From the NCBI GenBank assembly GCA_023415795.1, contig JAEZJG010000021.1, forward strand, positions 1 through 64,000: a stretch of 64,000 nucleotides of DNA, given 5' to 3'. Position numbers and translations under genes: made by a program. Origin of the DNA: Bacillota bacterium (GTDB lineage: Bacteria; Bacillota; Clostridia; Christensenellales; SZUA-584). This document shows positions 56,827-64,000 of the stretch, one piece after another. The notes below the pieces were generated by a model. It saw only the letters and a program-made list of their open reading frames with translations. It was not told the origin of the DNA and made no database searches. Position 1 is the stretch's first letter. Every line of letters starts with the position of its first letter.

Positions 56827-57843
56827 ATGATTGTTATCTTAAAGCCTCACGCGGATGCCGCCAAGGTAGACAGCCTGATCAAATCGCTGGAAACGGACTT
56901 TGGTCTTGAGGTGCAGCGCATGGACGGCGTGAACTACTCGATACTGGGGCTCATCGGCGATACCACATCGCTGGACATGGAACCAATACAGGATCACGAC
57001 ACGGTGCGCAAGGTGATGCGCGTGCAGGAGCCGTACAAAAAGGTGAACCGCGCATTTCATCCGGACCCCACCACCGTTGTGGGGAACGGCTTTACCATTG
57101 GCGGACAGCAGCTGGCGGTGATGGCAGGCCCTTGCTCCGTAGAAGACGAGGAGCAGATCGTCTCCGTCGCTAAGGCAGTGAAGGCGGCAGGCGCCAACTT
57201 CCTGCGCGGCGGTGCGTTCAAGCCGCGTACCAGCCCGTACCGCTTTCAGGGTCTCGGCAAGGAGGGGCTGGAATATCTGCTGACGGCAAAGCGGGAAACC
57301 GGGCTGCCCATCGTTTCCGAAATCATCAGCACACAGGACATTGATCTGTTCGTGGACATGGTGGACGTGATACAGGTGGGTGCGCGCAACATGCAAAACT
57401 TTGTGCTTTTGAAGGAGCTGGGCAAAACGCAGAAGCCTGTGCTGCTAAAACGCGGCCTGTCCGCCACCATTGAGGAATGGCTGATGAGCGCTGAGTACAT
57501 CGCGGCGGGCGGCAACCCCAACGTAATACTGTGCGAGCGTGGGATCCGCACGTTCGAAACGCAGACACGCAACACGCTGGACATCTCTGCTGTCCCCGTT
57601 ATTAAGCGGCAGAGCCATCTGCCCGTGATCGTAGACCCCAGCCACGCCACCGGGTTGTGGTGGGCAGTGGAGCCGCTGGCCGTTGCATCTGTGTGCGCCG
57701 GGGCGGACGGCGTGATGATCGAGGTGCATGAGAACCCCGCGGCGGCGCTGTCAGACGGTAAACAGTCTTTGCTGCCCGAAACGTTCTGCGGCGTTATGGA
57801 GAAGCTCAAAGGCGCGGCGGCGCTGATGGGCCGGACGGTGTAG
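56827..57843 (+). CDS. aroF: 3-deoxy-7-phosphoheptulonate (DAHP) synthase
   Basis: This enzyme condenses phosphoenolpyruvate and erythrose 4-phosphate, the first step to aromatic amino acids. The 338-residue protein has an N-terminal ferredoxin-like regulatory domain (1-70) and an AroA(G)/KDPS-type barrel with AGPCSVE, LRGGAFKPRTSPYRFQG and DPSHATG. That domain layout is known from Thermotoga-like enzymes inhibited by Tyr or Phe. AGGAGG lies 10 bases upstream. It is the first gene after the attenuator. Confidence 0.95.
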   Translation: MIVILKPHADAAKVDSLIKSLETDFGLEVQRMDGVNYSILGLIGDTTSLDMEPIQDHDTVRKVMRVQEPYKKVNRAFHPDPTTVVGNGFTIGGQQLAVMAGPCSVEDEEQIVSVAKAVKAAGANFLRGGAFKPRTSPYRFQGLGKEGLEYLLTAKRETGLPIVSEIISTQDIDLFVDMVDVIQVGARNMQNFVLLKELGKTQKPVLLKRGLSATIEEWLMSAEYIAAGGNPNVILCERGIRTFETQTRNTLDISAVPVIKRQSHLPVIVDPSHATGLWWAVEPLAVASVCAGADGVMIEVHENPAAALSDGKQSLLPETFCGVMEKLKGAAALMGRTV

Positions 57844-57845
57844 CC

Positions 57846-58676
57846 ATGGAGGCTCACTTTAGAAGCGCCCGCGTGCTGGTCGCGGGGCTGGGGCTTATCG
57901 GCGGTTCCGTTGCAAAAGCACTCCGGCTGGCGGGCATCGAACGAATTGACGGTCTGGATACCGACGCCGCCACGTTGGCTGCTGCTCAGGCACAGGGTGT
58001 CATCAGCGGCGGTTTCCAGAATAGCTTTAGCTACGATCTCGTGATATGCAGCCTAGCGCCCAGCATGGTGCCCGCACTGTATGAGCAGGTGCGCGGCAGT
58101 CTCAAGGCGGGCGGCGTGTTTTCGGAGCTGTCCGGGCTGAAGACGGACATCGCACGCGTGCTGGTTTCGGCGCTGGCGCATGGTCACGAGCTGCTGTGCC
58201 TGCACCCGATGGCAGGCAGCGAGAAGTCCGGCTATGCTTACTCGGACGCGGAACTGTTTTACGGCGCAACGCTGATACTCACGCCGACGGTGCGCACCGG
58301 GCAAGCCGCGTTTGCATGGGCAGAAATTCTGCGAGACGCGCTGGGCTGCGACGATATGCCCACGCTTGATGCGGATGCGCATGATCGTATCGTGGCGGAT
58401 ATGAGCCATCTGCCCCACATCGCCGCTCTCGCGGTGCGCGCGGTGGGCAAAGATACGGAAGCATTTGCGGGCGGCAGCTATCGTTCGGTCACGCGGGTTG
58501 CAGACATCAATGCGCCGCTCTGGGCAGGACTATTGACGGACAACGCAGAATATTTGCTGGAGAGCATCGGCAAGCTCCGCGCCCGGCTGGACGCGCTGGA
58601 GGCGGCGGTGCAGGCCCGCGATGCGGCAGCGCTGGAGCAGCTGCTGCGCGATATTTCCCTCAGGGAGGACACATGA
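57846..58676 (+). CDS. tyrA: Prephenate dehydrogenase
   Basis: TyrA oxidatively decarboxylates prephenate to hydroxyphenylpyruvate for tyrosine. The 276-residue protein has the NAD loop GLGLIGGSVAKAL (14-26), HPMAGSEKSGY with the catalytic His, and DRIVADMSHLPH. No ACT domain follows. It begins 2 bases after aroF and its stop overlaps aroB. Confidence 0.93.
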   Translation: MEAHFRSARVLVAGLGLIGGSVAKALRLAGIERIDGLDTDAATLAAAQAQGVISGGFQNSFSYDLVICSLAPSMVPALYEQVRGSLKAGGVFSELSGLKTDIARVLVSALAHGHELLCLHPMAGSEKSGYAYSDAELFYGATLILTPTVRTGQAAFAWAEILRDALGCDDMPTLDADAHDRIVADMSHLPHIAALAVRAVGKDTEAFAGGSYRSVTRVADINAPLWAGLLTDNAEYLLESIGKLRARLDALEAAVQARDAAALEQLLRDISLREDT

Positions 58677-59743
58677 AAGAGATCATCGTCAACACACCCT
58701 CTTCTCCATACACAATCACCGTGGGCAGCGGTGTGCTGGAAAGCGTACCGCGAAGGCTGGGGCGTATGTTTCCCAAAAGCCGCTTTGTCATCGTCACCGA
58801 CGATAAAGTGAACGCTCTGTACGGTGCGGCGCTGACTGCCGCGTTTACAAAGCAAAAACTAGATTGCAAGGTTTTTTCAGTGCCGCCGGGTGAAGCGTCC
58901 AAAAGCGTTTCCACCTTCGGTCAGCTGCTCAGCCAGCTGGCGCAGCATAAGTACAACCGCGCCGATGTGATTGTGGCGCTGGGCGGCGGCATCGTCGGAG
59001 ACCTTGCCGGTTTCGTGGCCGCCAGCTATCTGCGCGGCGTGAAATACGTGCAGATACCCACAACGCTGCTGGCGCAGATCGACAGCTCAGTGGGCGGCAA
59101 AACGGGAGTGAACCTGCCGGAGGGCAAGAACCTCGCGGGCGCGTTCTACCAACCTGCGGCGGTGTTCATCGATCCTGACTTTCTGAGCACACTGCCTGAC
59201 GCGGACTTTGCCGACGGCATGGCAGAGCTGATCAAATATGCATTGATACGCGACACCAACATGTTCCTGCTGCTGGAAAATGGCCCTGTGATCACGGCGC
59301 AGTCCCGACAGCTGGAGGAGCTGGTTGTGCAGTGCGTGTCCATCAAGCGCGATGTGGTAGTGGCAGACGAAAGGGATACAGGCGAGCGTATGCTGCTCAA
59401 CTTCGGCCACACCATCGGTCACGCCATTGAGCGCATCTGTGCGCAAGGCAGTCTTCCGATGACGCACGGCAAAGCCGTCGCAATGGGCATGGCCGCCATC
59501 ACAGCCGTGGGTGTTCGCAAGGGGCTGACCAAGCTAGGCACCACCTCCCGCGTGGAAGCCGTGCTGCAAAAGGCGGGTCTGCCGCACAGCATCGAAGGGT
59601 TTAGCCGCGACGACATACTGGACGCGATTTTGGTAGACAAGAAAAACATGGCGGGTTCGCTGCACCTGGTGATGATCAGTGAGCCGGGGCAGTCGTTTCT
59701 GCACAGCATACCGCGCGGCAGCATGCCCGACTACATTATATAA
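58673..59743 (+). CDS. aroB: 3-dehydroquinate synthase
   Basis: AroB cyclises DAHP to 3-dehydroquinate with NAD and a divalent metal. The 356-residue protein has GGGIVGDLAGF, TTLLAQIDSSVGGKTGVNLP and the metal-binding NFGHTIGHAIE. The ATG overlaps the tyrA TGA (ATGA). Confidence 0.96.
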   Translation: MKEIIVNTPSSPYTITVGSGVLESVPRRLGRMFPKSRFVIVTDDKVNALYGAALTAAFTKQKLDCKVFSVPPGEASKSVSTFGQLLSQLAQHKYNRADVIVALGGGIVGDLAGFVAASYLRGVKYVQIPTTLLAQIDSSVGGKTGVNLPEGKNLAGAFYQPAAVFIDPDFLSTLPDADFADGMAELIKYALIRDTNMFLLLENGPVITAQSRQLEELVVQCVSIKRDVVVADERDTGERMLLNFGHTIGHAIERICAQGSLPMTHGKAVAMGMAAITAVGVRKGLTKLGTTSRVEAVLQKAGLPHSIEGFSRDDILDAILVDKKNMAGSLHLVMISEPGQSFLHSIPRGSMPDYII

Positions 59744-59754
59744 GGAAGTATCTC

Positions 59755-61008
59755 ATGGATCTGACTATACAACCCGGACATCTGCATGGCACCGTCGCGG
59801 TGCCACCCTCCAAGAGCGCGGCTCACCGGGCGATCATTTCGGCGGCGCTGGCAAACGGAAGCAGCGCTATCTCAAACGTGGATTTGTCCAGCGACATCCG
59901 CGCCACCATCGGCGCGTGCCGTGCGTTGGGCATCGATATGCGCATGGACGGCGACACGCTGACCGTGGACGGCGGACAACTGCGCTTAACGAGTGAGGCC
60001 ATCGACTGTGCTGAGTCTGGCTCCACGCTGCGGTTCTTCATCCCCGTCGCGTGTACTCTGGGCGGAGACAAAACGTTTATCGGTCACGGAAGGCTGCCGA
60101 TGCGACCTGTTGATTCGTATCTTCAGATATTTGATACGCAAGGCACCCCCTACGCCCGCCCTCCGGGCTACAACCTCCCGCTCACCGTTTCCGGCGCGTT
60201 GCGCTCCGGCGATTTTCGTGTGGACGGGCGCGTCAGCTCTCAGTTCGTCACCGGCTTGCTGTTTGCGCTGCCATTGTTGGCGGGCGATTCGCGCATCGCC
60301 GTGATCGGGGGCTTCGAGTCGCGCGGGTATGTGGATCTCACCGTGGACATACTGCGCCGCTTCGGTGTTGACATTGCCGTCGACGGAGATAATTTTGCCA
60401 TCAAGGGCAGTCAGCGGTATATGCCGCAGAACCTCCGCGTGGAGGGCGATTATTCACAGGCGGCATTCTTCCTTGTGGGCGGCGCAATATCGGACGGCAT
60501 CCGCGTGGACGATCTCGACGCACACTCGCTCCAGCCCGATCGCGCCATTGTGGACATACTAAGGCAGATGGGCGCAGACATCACAGCAAAGGACGGCGCT
60601 CTTGTCTCGCACCCCGCCAAGCTGCGCAGTGCGCTGATCGACGTTTCGCAGTGCCCCGACCTCGTGCCGCCGCTGGCCATCGCCGCCGCTTATGCGGAGG
60701 GTAAGACGCATATCACAGGCGCGGCGCGGCTGCGCATCAAGGAGTCAGACCGCCTTCATGCGCTGGCGCAAAATCTTGCCGCGCTGGGCATCCGCGCGGA
60801 AGAACTGCCGGACGGTCTCATCATACACGGCGGACAGCCAACGGGCGGCGAGATCGACAGCTTTGGCGACCACCGCATTGCGATGGCGTTCTCCATCGCG
60901 GCTGCGGGCGCATCCGGCGCTGTCGCTATACGCGGTGCGGAATGCGTGGATAAATCATACCCCAAGTTCTACGAAGATTACAAAGCATTGGGAGGAAATA
61001 TACAATGA
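59755..61008 (+). CDS. aroA: 3-phosphoshikimate 1-carboxyvinyltransferase (EPSP synthase)
   Basis: EPSP synthase joins shikimate 3-phosphate and phosphoenolpyruvate. It has 417 residues; PPSKSAAHRAIISAAL, ESGSTLRFFIPVA, RLRIKESDRLHA and FGDHRIAMAFSIA are visible. Ala follows KS where glyphosate-sensitive enzymes usually have the same small residue region, so I infer nothing on tolerance. It overlaps aroC by four bases. Confidence 0.96.
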   Translation: MDLTIQPGHLHGTVAVPPSKSAAHRAIISAALANGSSAISNVDLSSDIRATIGACRALGIDMRMDGDTLTVDGGQLRLTSEAIDCAESGSTLRFFIPVACTLGGDKTFIGHGRLPMRPVDSYLQIFDTQGTPYARPPGYNLPLTVSGALRSGDFRVDGRVSSQFVTGLLFALPLLAGDSRIAVIGGFESRGYVDLTVDILRRFGVDIAVDGDNFAIKGSQRYMPQNLRVEGDYSQAAFFLVGGAISDGIRVDDLDAHSLQPDRAIVDILRQMGADITAKDGALVSHPAKLRSALIDVSQCPDLVPPLAIAAAYAEGKTHITGAARLRIKESDRLHALAQNLAALGIRAEELPDGLIIHGGQPTGGEIDSFGDHRIAMAFSIAAAGASGAVAIRGAECVDKSYPKFYEDYKALGGNIQ

Positions 61009-62084
61009 GCAGCGTCTGGGGCAGACACTTCATCATCGACATATTCGGCGAATCACACGGACCCAAGATCGGCGCGGTACTGCATGGCGTACCGTCCGGC
61101 ACCGTACTGGATTTCCCCAAGCTCCGCGCTTTTCTGGATCGGCGCAAGCCGGGCGGTGAGGCGTGGTCCACCAAGCGGCAGGAGGCGGACGACTTTGAGA
61201 TCGTCAGCGGCTATTACTACGGGCACGCCACAGGCACGCCGCTCTGCGTGCTGTTCCACAACACCAACATGCATTCAGGCGACTACGACAACCGACCTAA
61301 CCGCCCCGGTCATGCGGACTACACCGGGCACGTGCGTTACGGCGGCTTCAACGACCCGCGCGGCGGCGGCCACTTCTCCGGGCGTCTCACCGCACCGCTG
61401 GTATTCGCGGGCGCGGTTGCCGCACAGGTGCTGGAACAAAAGGGCATATATGCCGCTACCCACGTGCGCCGCATCGCAGACGTGGAGGATGCGGCGTTCG
61501 ACAAGACCACTATCCCCCGCGCGCTGGCGGAGTCGCTTGCCGCCATGCGTCTGCCGCTGCTGGACGACACCAAAGCGCCACAGATGGAGCAACGCATTAA
61601 AGAAGCTGCATCCGAGGGTGATTCTGTGGGCGGCATCGTGGAGTGCGCAGTATGCGGTCTGCCCGCCGGTCTCGGCAGCCCCATGTTCGGTGCGGCAGAG
61701 AGCGTCATCTCCTCGCTGCTGATGGCGGTTCCCGCTATCAAGGGTGTCTCTTTCGGCGAGGGCTTCGGCTTTGCGGACATGCGCGGCAGCGCAGCCAACG
61801 ACCCCTATGCGATCAGCAACGGCAACATCACCGCTGTCACCAACCACAACGGCGGCGTGCTGGGCGGCATCACCAACGGCAGTCCGCTCGTGTTTGAAGC
61901 GGTCGTCAAGCCCACAGCGTCCATCTTCCAGCCGCAGCAGACAGTGAACCTGCAAACGATGGCGGAAGAAACGCTGTCTCTCAAGGGGCGGCACGACGCC
62001 TGTATCGTTCCGCGGGCGGCAGTGGCCATCGAAGCGGCGGCTTATGTCGCCGTGCTGGATCTGATGATGGAAAGGGGTTGGTGA
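61005..62084 (+). CDS. aroC: Chorismate synthase
   Basis: AroC makes chorismate from EPSP with reduced FMN. The 359-residue protein has the conserved N-terminal GESHGPKIGAVLHGVPSG, RPGHADYTGHVRYG, RGGGHFSGRLTAPL and SLKGRHDACIVPRA near the C-terminus. Chorismate is the branch point for Phe, Tyr, folate and menaquinone. It overlaps aroA and the start of pheA. Confidence 0.97.
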   Translation: MSSVWGRHFIIDIFGESHGPKIGAVLHGVPSGTVLDFPKLRAFLDRRKPGGEAWSTKRQEADDFEIVSGYYYGHATGTPLCVLFHNTNMHSGDYDNRPNRPGHADYTGHVRYGGFNDPRGGGHFSGRLTAPLVFAGAVAAQVLEQKGIYAATHVRRIADVEDAAFDKTTIPRALAESLAAMRLPLLDDTKAPQMEQRIKEAASEGDSVGGIVECAVCGLPAGLGSPMFGAAESVISSLLMAVPAIKGVSFGEGFGFADMRGSAANDPYAISNGNITAVTNHNGGVLGGITNGSPLVFEAVVKPTASIFQPQQTVNLQTMAEETLSLKGRHDACIVPRAAVAIEAAAYVAVLDLMMERGW

Positions 62085-62086
62085 CA

Positions 62087-63205
62087 GTGGGGTACGAAGA
62101 GGAAATCAGCGTCCTTCGGGATCGCATCAACGAAATAGACGCGCAGCTTGTGCCGCTGTTCGAGGCGCGTATGCGGGCGGCTGACGATGTCGCCGAGGTC
62201 AAGCAGCGCTATAACAGACCGGTATACGACGCCTCACGTGAGGATGTGGTTATCCAGCGTGCGCTGGAGAAGCTGGGCGACGGCGCTTATGCCGACCTGC
62301 TGCGCCGCTTTTACCAGTCGCTGATGGGCATCAGTCGGCAGCGCCAGCGCACACAGATCAGCTATCCCGCGTCAGCACACCTCGCAGACGGCGCGGTGGG
62401 CTATCTTGGACTGCCCGGCTCATTCTCCTACATCGCCGCGCAGCAAGCTTTTCCGAACGCGGAGCTGAAAAGCCTGCCGTCGTTCCAAGCCATATTCGAG
62501 TCGTTGAAAACCGGCAGCATCACACTGGCCATGCTGCCGGTGGAAAACACAGAGACAGGCAGTATCACCTCCGTGATCGATCTGCTGGCACGCTACGGAT
62601 ACTTCATCGTGGCGGAGCGGCTGATTAAGGTAACTCAGAGCCTGCTCGCACCCGTCGGCGCAACGCTGGACAGCATCACCAGGCTGTATTCACACCCGGA
62701 GCCCATCGCTCAGTGCAGCGTGTTCCTCGATAACCACCCGCAGATGGCGGCGTTCCCGTCCCTCAGCACCGCACAGGCGGCGCACGACGTGGCGCAGATG
62801 AACGACGTCACGGTGGGCTGCATCGCGTCGCCCGAGGCGGCGGCGATATATGGACTTGTCGAGCTGGCATCCGGCATACAGAACAGCGACGGCAACAGCA
62901 CGCGCTTTGCCGTGGTATCGGCACAGCCGCATGTAAACGCCTCGTGCGATAAAACGAGCATCGTGTTCATGGTGGATCACAGCCCCGGCTCGCTGCACGA
63001 GGTCATCCAGCTGTTCTCGGAGGGCGGCGTCAACATCATGAAGCTGGAATCGCGCCCGCTCAAGGACAGACCGTTTGAGTATCTGTTCCATCTGGATTTC
63101 GAGGGCAGCGTGGGCGATCCGCACGTTGCGGCCGTGCTGGACAGCGTGCGCGAAAAATCAGCCGAGCTGACATGGCTGGGCTCGTATCCGCGCATGGCGC
63201 AATAA
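62087..63205 (+). CDS. pheA: Bifunctional chorismate mutase/prephenate dehydratase; GTG start
   Basis: PheA converts chorismate to prephenate and on to phenylpyruvate. The roughly 372-residue protein has an AroQ chorismate mutase domain (about 1-90; LRDRINEIDAQLVPLFEARM), a dehydratase domain (about 100-280; LPVENTETGSI and the TRF motif in GNSTRFAVV) and a C-terminal ACT domain with the Phe-binding ESRP motif (KLESRPLKDRP). No ATG is available; GTG at 62087 has AAGGGG about 9 bases upstream, and GTG at 62081 overlapping the aroC stop is an alternative. Confidence 0.95.
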   Translation: MGYEEEISVLRDRINEIDAQLVPLFEARMRAADDVAEVKQRYNRPVYDASREDVVIQRALEKLGDGAYADLLRRFYQSLMGISRQRQRTQISYPASAHLADGAVGYLGLPGSFSYIAAQQAFPNAELKSLPSFQAIFESLKTGSITLAMLPVENTETGSITSVIDLLARYGYFIVAERLIKVTQSLLAPVGATLDSITRLYSHPEPIAQCSVFLDNHPQMAAFPSLSTAQAAHDVAQMNDVTVGCIASPEAAAIYGLVELASGIQNSDGNSTRFAVVSAQPHVNASCDKTSIVFMVDHSPGSLHEVIQLFSEGGVNIMKLESRPLKDRPFEYLFHLDFEGSVGDPHVAAVLDSVREKSAELTWLGSYPRMAQ

Positions 63206-63213
63206 GGAGAAGA

Positions 63214-64000
63214 ATGATCAAGGCTGGTCTCATCGGCGAAAAGCTGAGCCACAGCATATCGCCGCAAATACATCATAAATATGGACGCCTGACAAATACA
63301 GAAATCGTCTACCGGCTGCACGAAACGCCGCCGGACGGTCTGCCCGCGCTGCTGGATGCGCTGGAAGCCCAAGGCTATGCAGGCGTGAACGTGACGATCC
63401 CCTATAAGAAGGCTGTGATGCCGCACCTCTCCGCGCTCTCTCCGCAGGCGCAGGCCATCGGCGCAGTCAACACGATCTGCTTTGAAAAGGGGCGGCGTAT
63501 CGGACACAACACCGACTATTTTGGCCTGAAATCGCTGCTGGAGCGCAACGGCATCACGCTGCAGGGCCAACGCGTGGCTGTGCTGGGCAGCGGCGGCGCA
63601 GCACGGTGCGCGTACTTTCTAGCTCAAGATGAAGGCGCGTCGGAGGTACTCACCGTCAGCCGCCACCCCGAAAGCACGGATACCGACCTGAACACAATCT
63701 GCTACGACACCCTGGCGCAAATGAGTAGTATTAGAGTGCTCATCAACGCCACACCTGTCGGCATGCACCCCCACACTGCCGCCTGTCCCATATCCGATGC
63801 CATCATTGATAAGTGCGTCGCGGTGGTGGACACGATCTATAATCCACCCGAAACGGCGCTGCTGGCAAAGGCACGCGAGCGCGGCATCCCCCATGCCAAC
63901 GGCTTTTGGATGCTGGTCGCTCAAGCCTTGGCGGCACAGCAAGTTTGGACAAATCGAGCGTTCACGATGGACGAATGTGCCGCCGTGCACAATTTTGTCC
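63214..64000 (+). CDS. aroE: Shikimate dehydrogenase, 3' end outside window
   Basis: AroE reduces 3-dehydroshikimate to shikimate with NADPH. The visible 262 residues include the substrate loop GEKLSHSISPQIHHKYG, the catalytic VNVTIPYKKAV, NTDYFGLKSLL, the cofactor loop LGSGGAARCA and GFWMLVAQALAAQQVW near the expected C-terminus. ATG at 63214 follows AAGGAG. The remaining C-terminal residues, or a fused domain such as AroK, lie beyond the right edge. Confidence 0.94.
   Translation, partial: MIKAGLIGEKLSHSISPQIHHKYGRLTNTEIVYRLHETPPDGLPALLDALEAQGYAGVNVTIPYKKAVMPHLSALSPQAQAIGAVNTICFEKGRRIGHNTDYFGLKSLLERNGITLQGQRVAVLGSGGAARCAYFLAQDEGASEVLTVSRHPESTDTDLNTICYDTLAQMSSIRVLINATPVGMHPHTAACPISDAIIDKCVAVVDTIYNPPETALLAKARERGIPHANGFWMLVAQALAAQQVWTNRAFTMDECAAVHNFV

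Noticed and set aside
1..64000. CRISPR array, tRNA or rRNA genes
   Set aside because: No regularly spaced repeat, no tRNA T-loop signature in the intergenic regions and no rRNA-like stretch were seen.

Overview
The window looks like chromosome from a moderately GC-rich Clostridia-type Bacillota (Firmicutes). This is inferred from RNase J, YlbF, RbgA, HslUV and TrmFO, a rplS-rbgA-rnhB-yraN-comM-dprA-topA-trmFO-hslV-hslU gene order close to the Bacillus arrangement, strong Shine-Dalgarno sites, and an AroA(G)-type DAHP synthase. No rRNA, tRNA, CRISPR array, prophage or intact insertion sequence was seen. Most genes up to about 33 kb, and again from 35.4 to 54.5 kb, are on the minus strand. The right end is on the plus strand.

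Layout. 1-1.6 kb: FGGY sugar kinase, cut by the window edge. 1.7-7.1 kb: a tightly coupled operon, ubiD-ubiA-ubiX followed by a complete NMT1/SsuA-type ABC importer. 7.2-7.5 kb: two tiny genes. 7.6-18.2 kb: a glycan-use locus with LacI regulator, GH3 glycosidase, sugar ABC importer, YesMN-like two-component system and MsmK/UgpC-like ATPase. 18.3-23 kb: a secreted CotH-kinase protein with four lamin-tail domains, and a divergent HD + DUF429 fusion. 23.2-26.1 kb: a second NMT1-type ABC importer preceded by a structured RNA candidate. 26.1-28.4 kb: SDR dehydrogenase and xylulokinase. 28.5-33.1 kb: U32 peptidase, MltG, YlbF, RNase J. 33.3-35.4 kb: ackA, a small unknown gene, and a decayed DUF559 gene bracketed by inverted repeats. 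35.4-44.3 kb: a nucleotidyltransferase/phosphomutase-like protein, a membrane protein, then hslU, hslV, trmFO and topA. 44.9-54.5 kb: a GntR regulator, dprA, comM, three membrane glycosylation genes inserted into the housekeeping cluster, yraN, rnhB, rbgA, rplS. 54.7-56.5 kb: an ECF S component coupled to a P-loop kinase. 56.5-64 kb: the aro operon (aroF-tyrA-aroB-aroA-aroC-pheA-aroE), with its own promoter, a Tyr/Phe-rich leader peptide and an intrinsic attenuator.

How the parts fit. The aro operon makes chorismate, phenylalanine and tyrosine. The ubiDAX genes fit the late steps of menaquinone synthesis, a chorismate-derived pathway. The GH3/LacI/ABC/two-component block and the two FGGY kinases fit uptake and use of plant oligosaccharides and pentoses. 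AckA fits fermentative acetate formation.

The observations most worth following are the aro leader peptide with attenuator, the DUF559 element with terminal inverted repeats, the fusion of a quinone-type operon to an ABC importer, a PMT-family glycosyltransferase with an extra extracytoplasmic beta-domain, the ECF-kinase pair, and the unidentified RNA near 26 kb.
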